Part shown: positions 63,931 to 64,000 of the stretch, one piece after another
Layout of the letters: every line of letters begins with the position of its first letter
Numbering within the stretch: position 1 is the first letter of the stretch
DNA from: an uncultured Collinsella sp.
Lineage (GTDB): Bacteria; Actinomycetota; Coriobacteriia; Coriobacteriales; Coriobacteriaceae
Reading direction: 5' to 3'
Assembly (NCBI GenBank): GCA_958450865.1
Contig: CAUDNY010000001.1
Span: 434,001-498,000 of the forward strand
DNA length: 64,000 nt
Translations under genes and position numbers: made by a program
The notes under the pieces: model-generated
What the model was told of the DNA's origin: nothing
Database searches by the model: none
What the model saw: only the letters and a program-made list of their open reading frames with translations

Positions 63931-64000
63931 TTACTTGATCTCCTGAATCGCGTAACGCGAAACATCTACGACGGCACCGGATCGGACTTTGATCTGGACC
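63931..64000 (-). CDS. C-terminal end of a gene running off the window
   Basis: The minus strand reads VQIKVRSGAVVDVSRYAIQE, then IK and TAA, with an ordinary codon pattern. Only about 22 residues are visible. It lies 36 bp before the IIB gene on the same strand, so it is probably the preceding gene of the same operon. Too short to assign; a glycosidase or the IIA component would fit the context. Confidence 0.55.
   Translation of the reverse strand, partial: VQIKVRSGAVVDVSRYAIQEIK

Overview
The window is GC-rich chromosomal DNA that most resembles a gut Coriobacteriia genome, probably Collinsella. The evidence is GC-rich codon use with GTG and TTG starts alongside strong GGAGG-type ribosome sites, a LuxR regulator with a multi-pass membrane half, and a heavy load of PTS, LacI, DeoR and GntR sugar genes typical of mucin and milk-sugar fermenters. 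The genus is inferred from overall style; no rRNA gene is present. No phage, IS element or CRISPR array was seen.

Layout. 1-2.1 kb: an SDR dehydrogenase and a KdgT-type permease. 2.4-7.0 kb: MarR regulator and a heterodimeric ABC exporter. 7.0-11.4 kb: DAHP synthase, a GNAT enzyme and an AlbA/Schlafen-like regulator, separated by dense palindromic repeats. 11.6-21.8 kb: an agmatine deiminase system with putrescine carbamoyltransferase, two agmatine deiminases, two APC antiporters and two LuxR regulators. 22-26 kb: a BceAB-like ABC transporter and a NUDIX-Vsr fusion protein. 26.8-30 kb: class II ketose-bisphosphate aldolase, DeoR regulator and flavodiiron protein. 30.2-52.6 kb: a large galactose/lactose region with galK-galT, lacX-lacC, lacB, lacA, lacF, two lacE-lacG modules each with its own LacI regulator, a toxin-antitoxin pair, a LacR-like regulator and galM. 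53-64 kb: an orphan PTS IIB lacking its phospho-histidine, tRNA-Thr, then a galactosamine/GalNAc region (yhcH, lacC2, lacX2, nagA, agaS, GntR regulator, PTS IID-IIC-IIB).

How it fits together. Lactose enters as lactose-6-phosphate (LacF/LacE) and is split by LacG; galactose-6-phosphate passes through LacAB to tagatose-6-phosphate. GalNAc or galactosamine entering by the mannose-family PTS would reach the same tagatose-6-phosphate through NagA and AgaS. LacC copies and the class II aldolase then feed glycolysis. Free galactose goes through GalM, GalK and GalT. No lacD, carbamate kinase or mannose-family IIA is in the window.

The most unusual content is between the genes. A family of about 150-nt structured elements sits 0-4 nt after stop codons (four full copies and one shorter one). 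Their stems differ in sequence between copies but keep pairing, and the loops are conserved. Several other palindrome families are also dispersed here: a 31-nt post-stop hairpin, paired TGTAACA/TGTTACA palindromes after each lacG, and three long inverted-repeat elements with 25-38 bp arms. A near-palindromic CCGTTCACGG motif recurs upstream of sugar and agmatine operons, and each LacI regulator has its own recognisable operator set.
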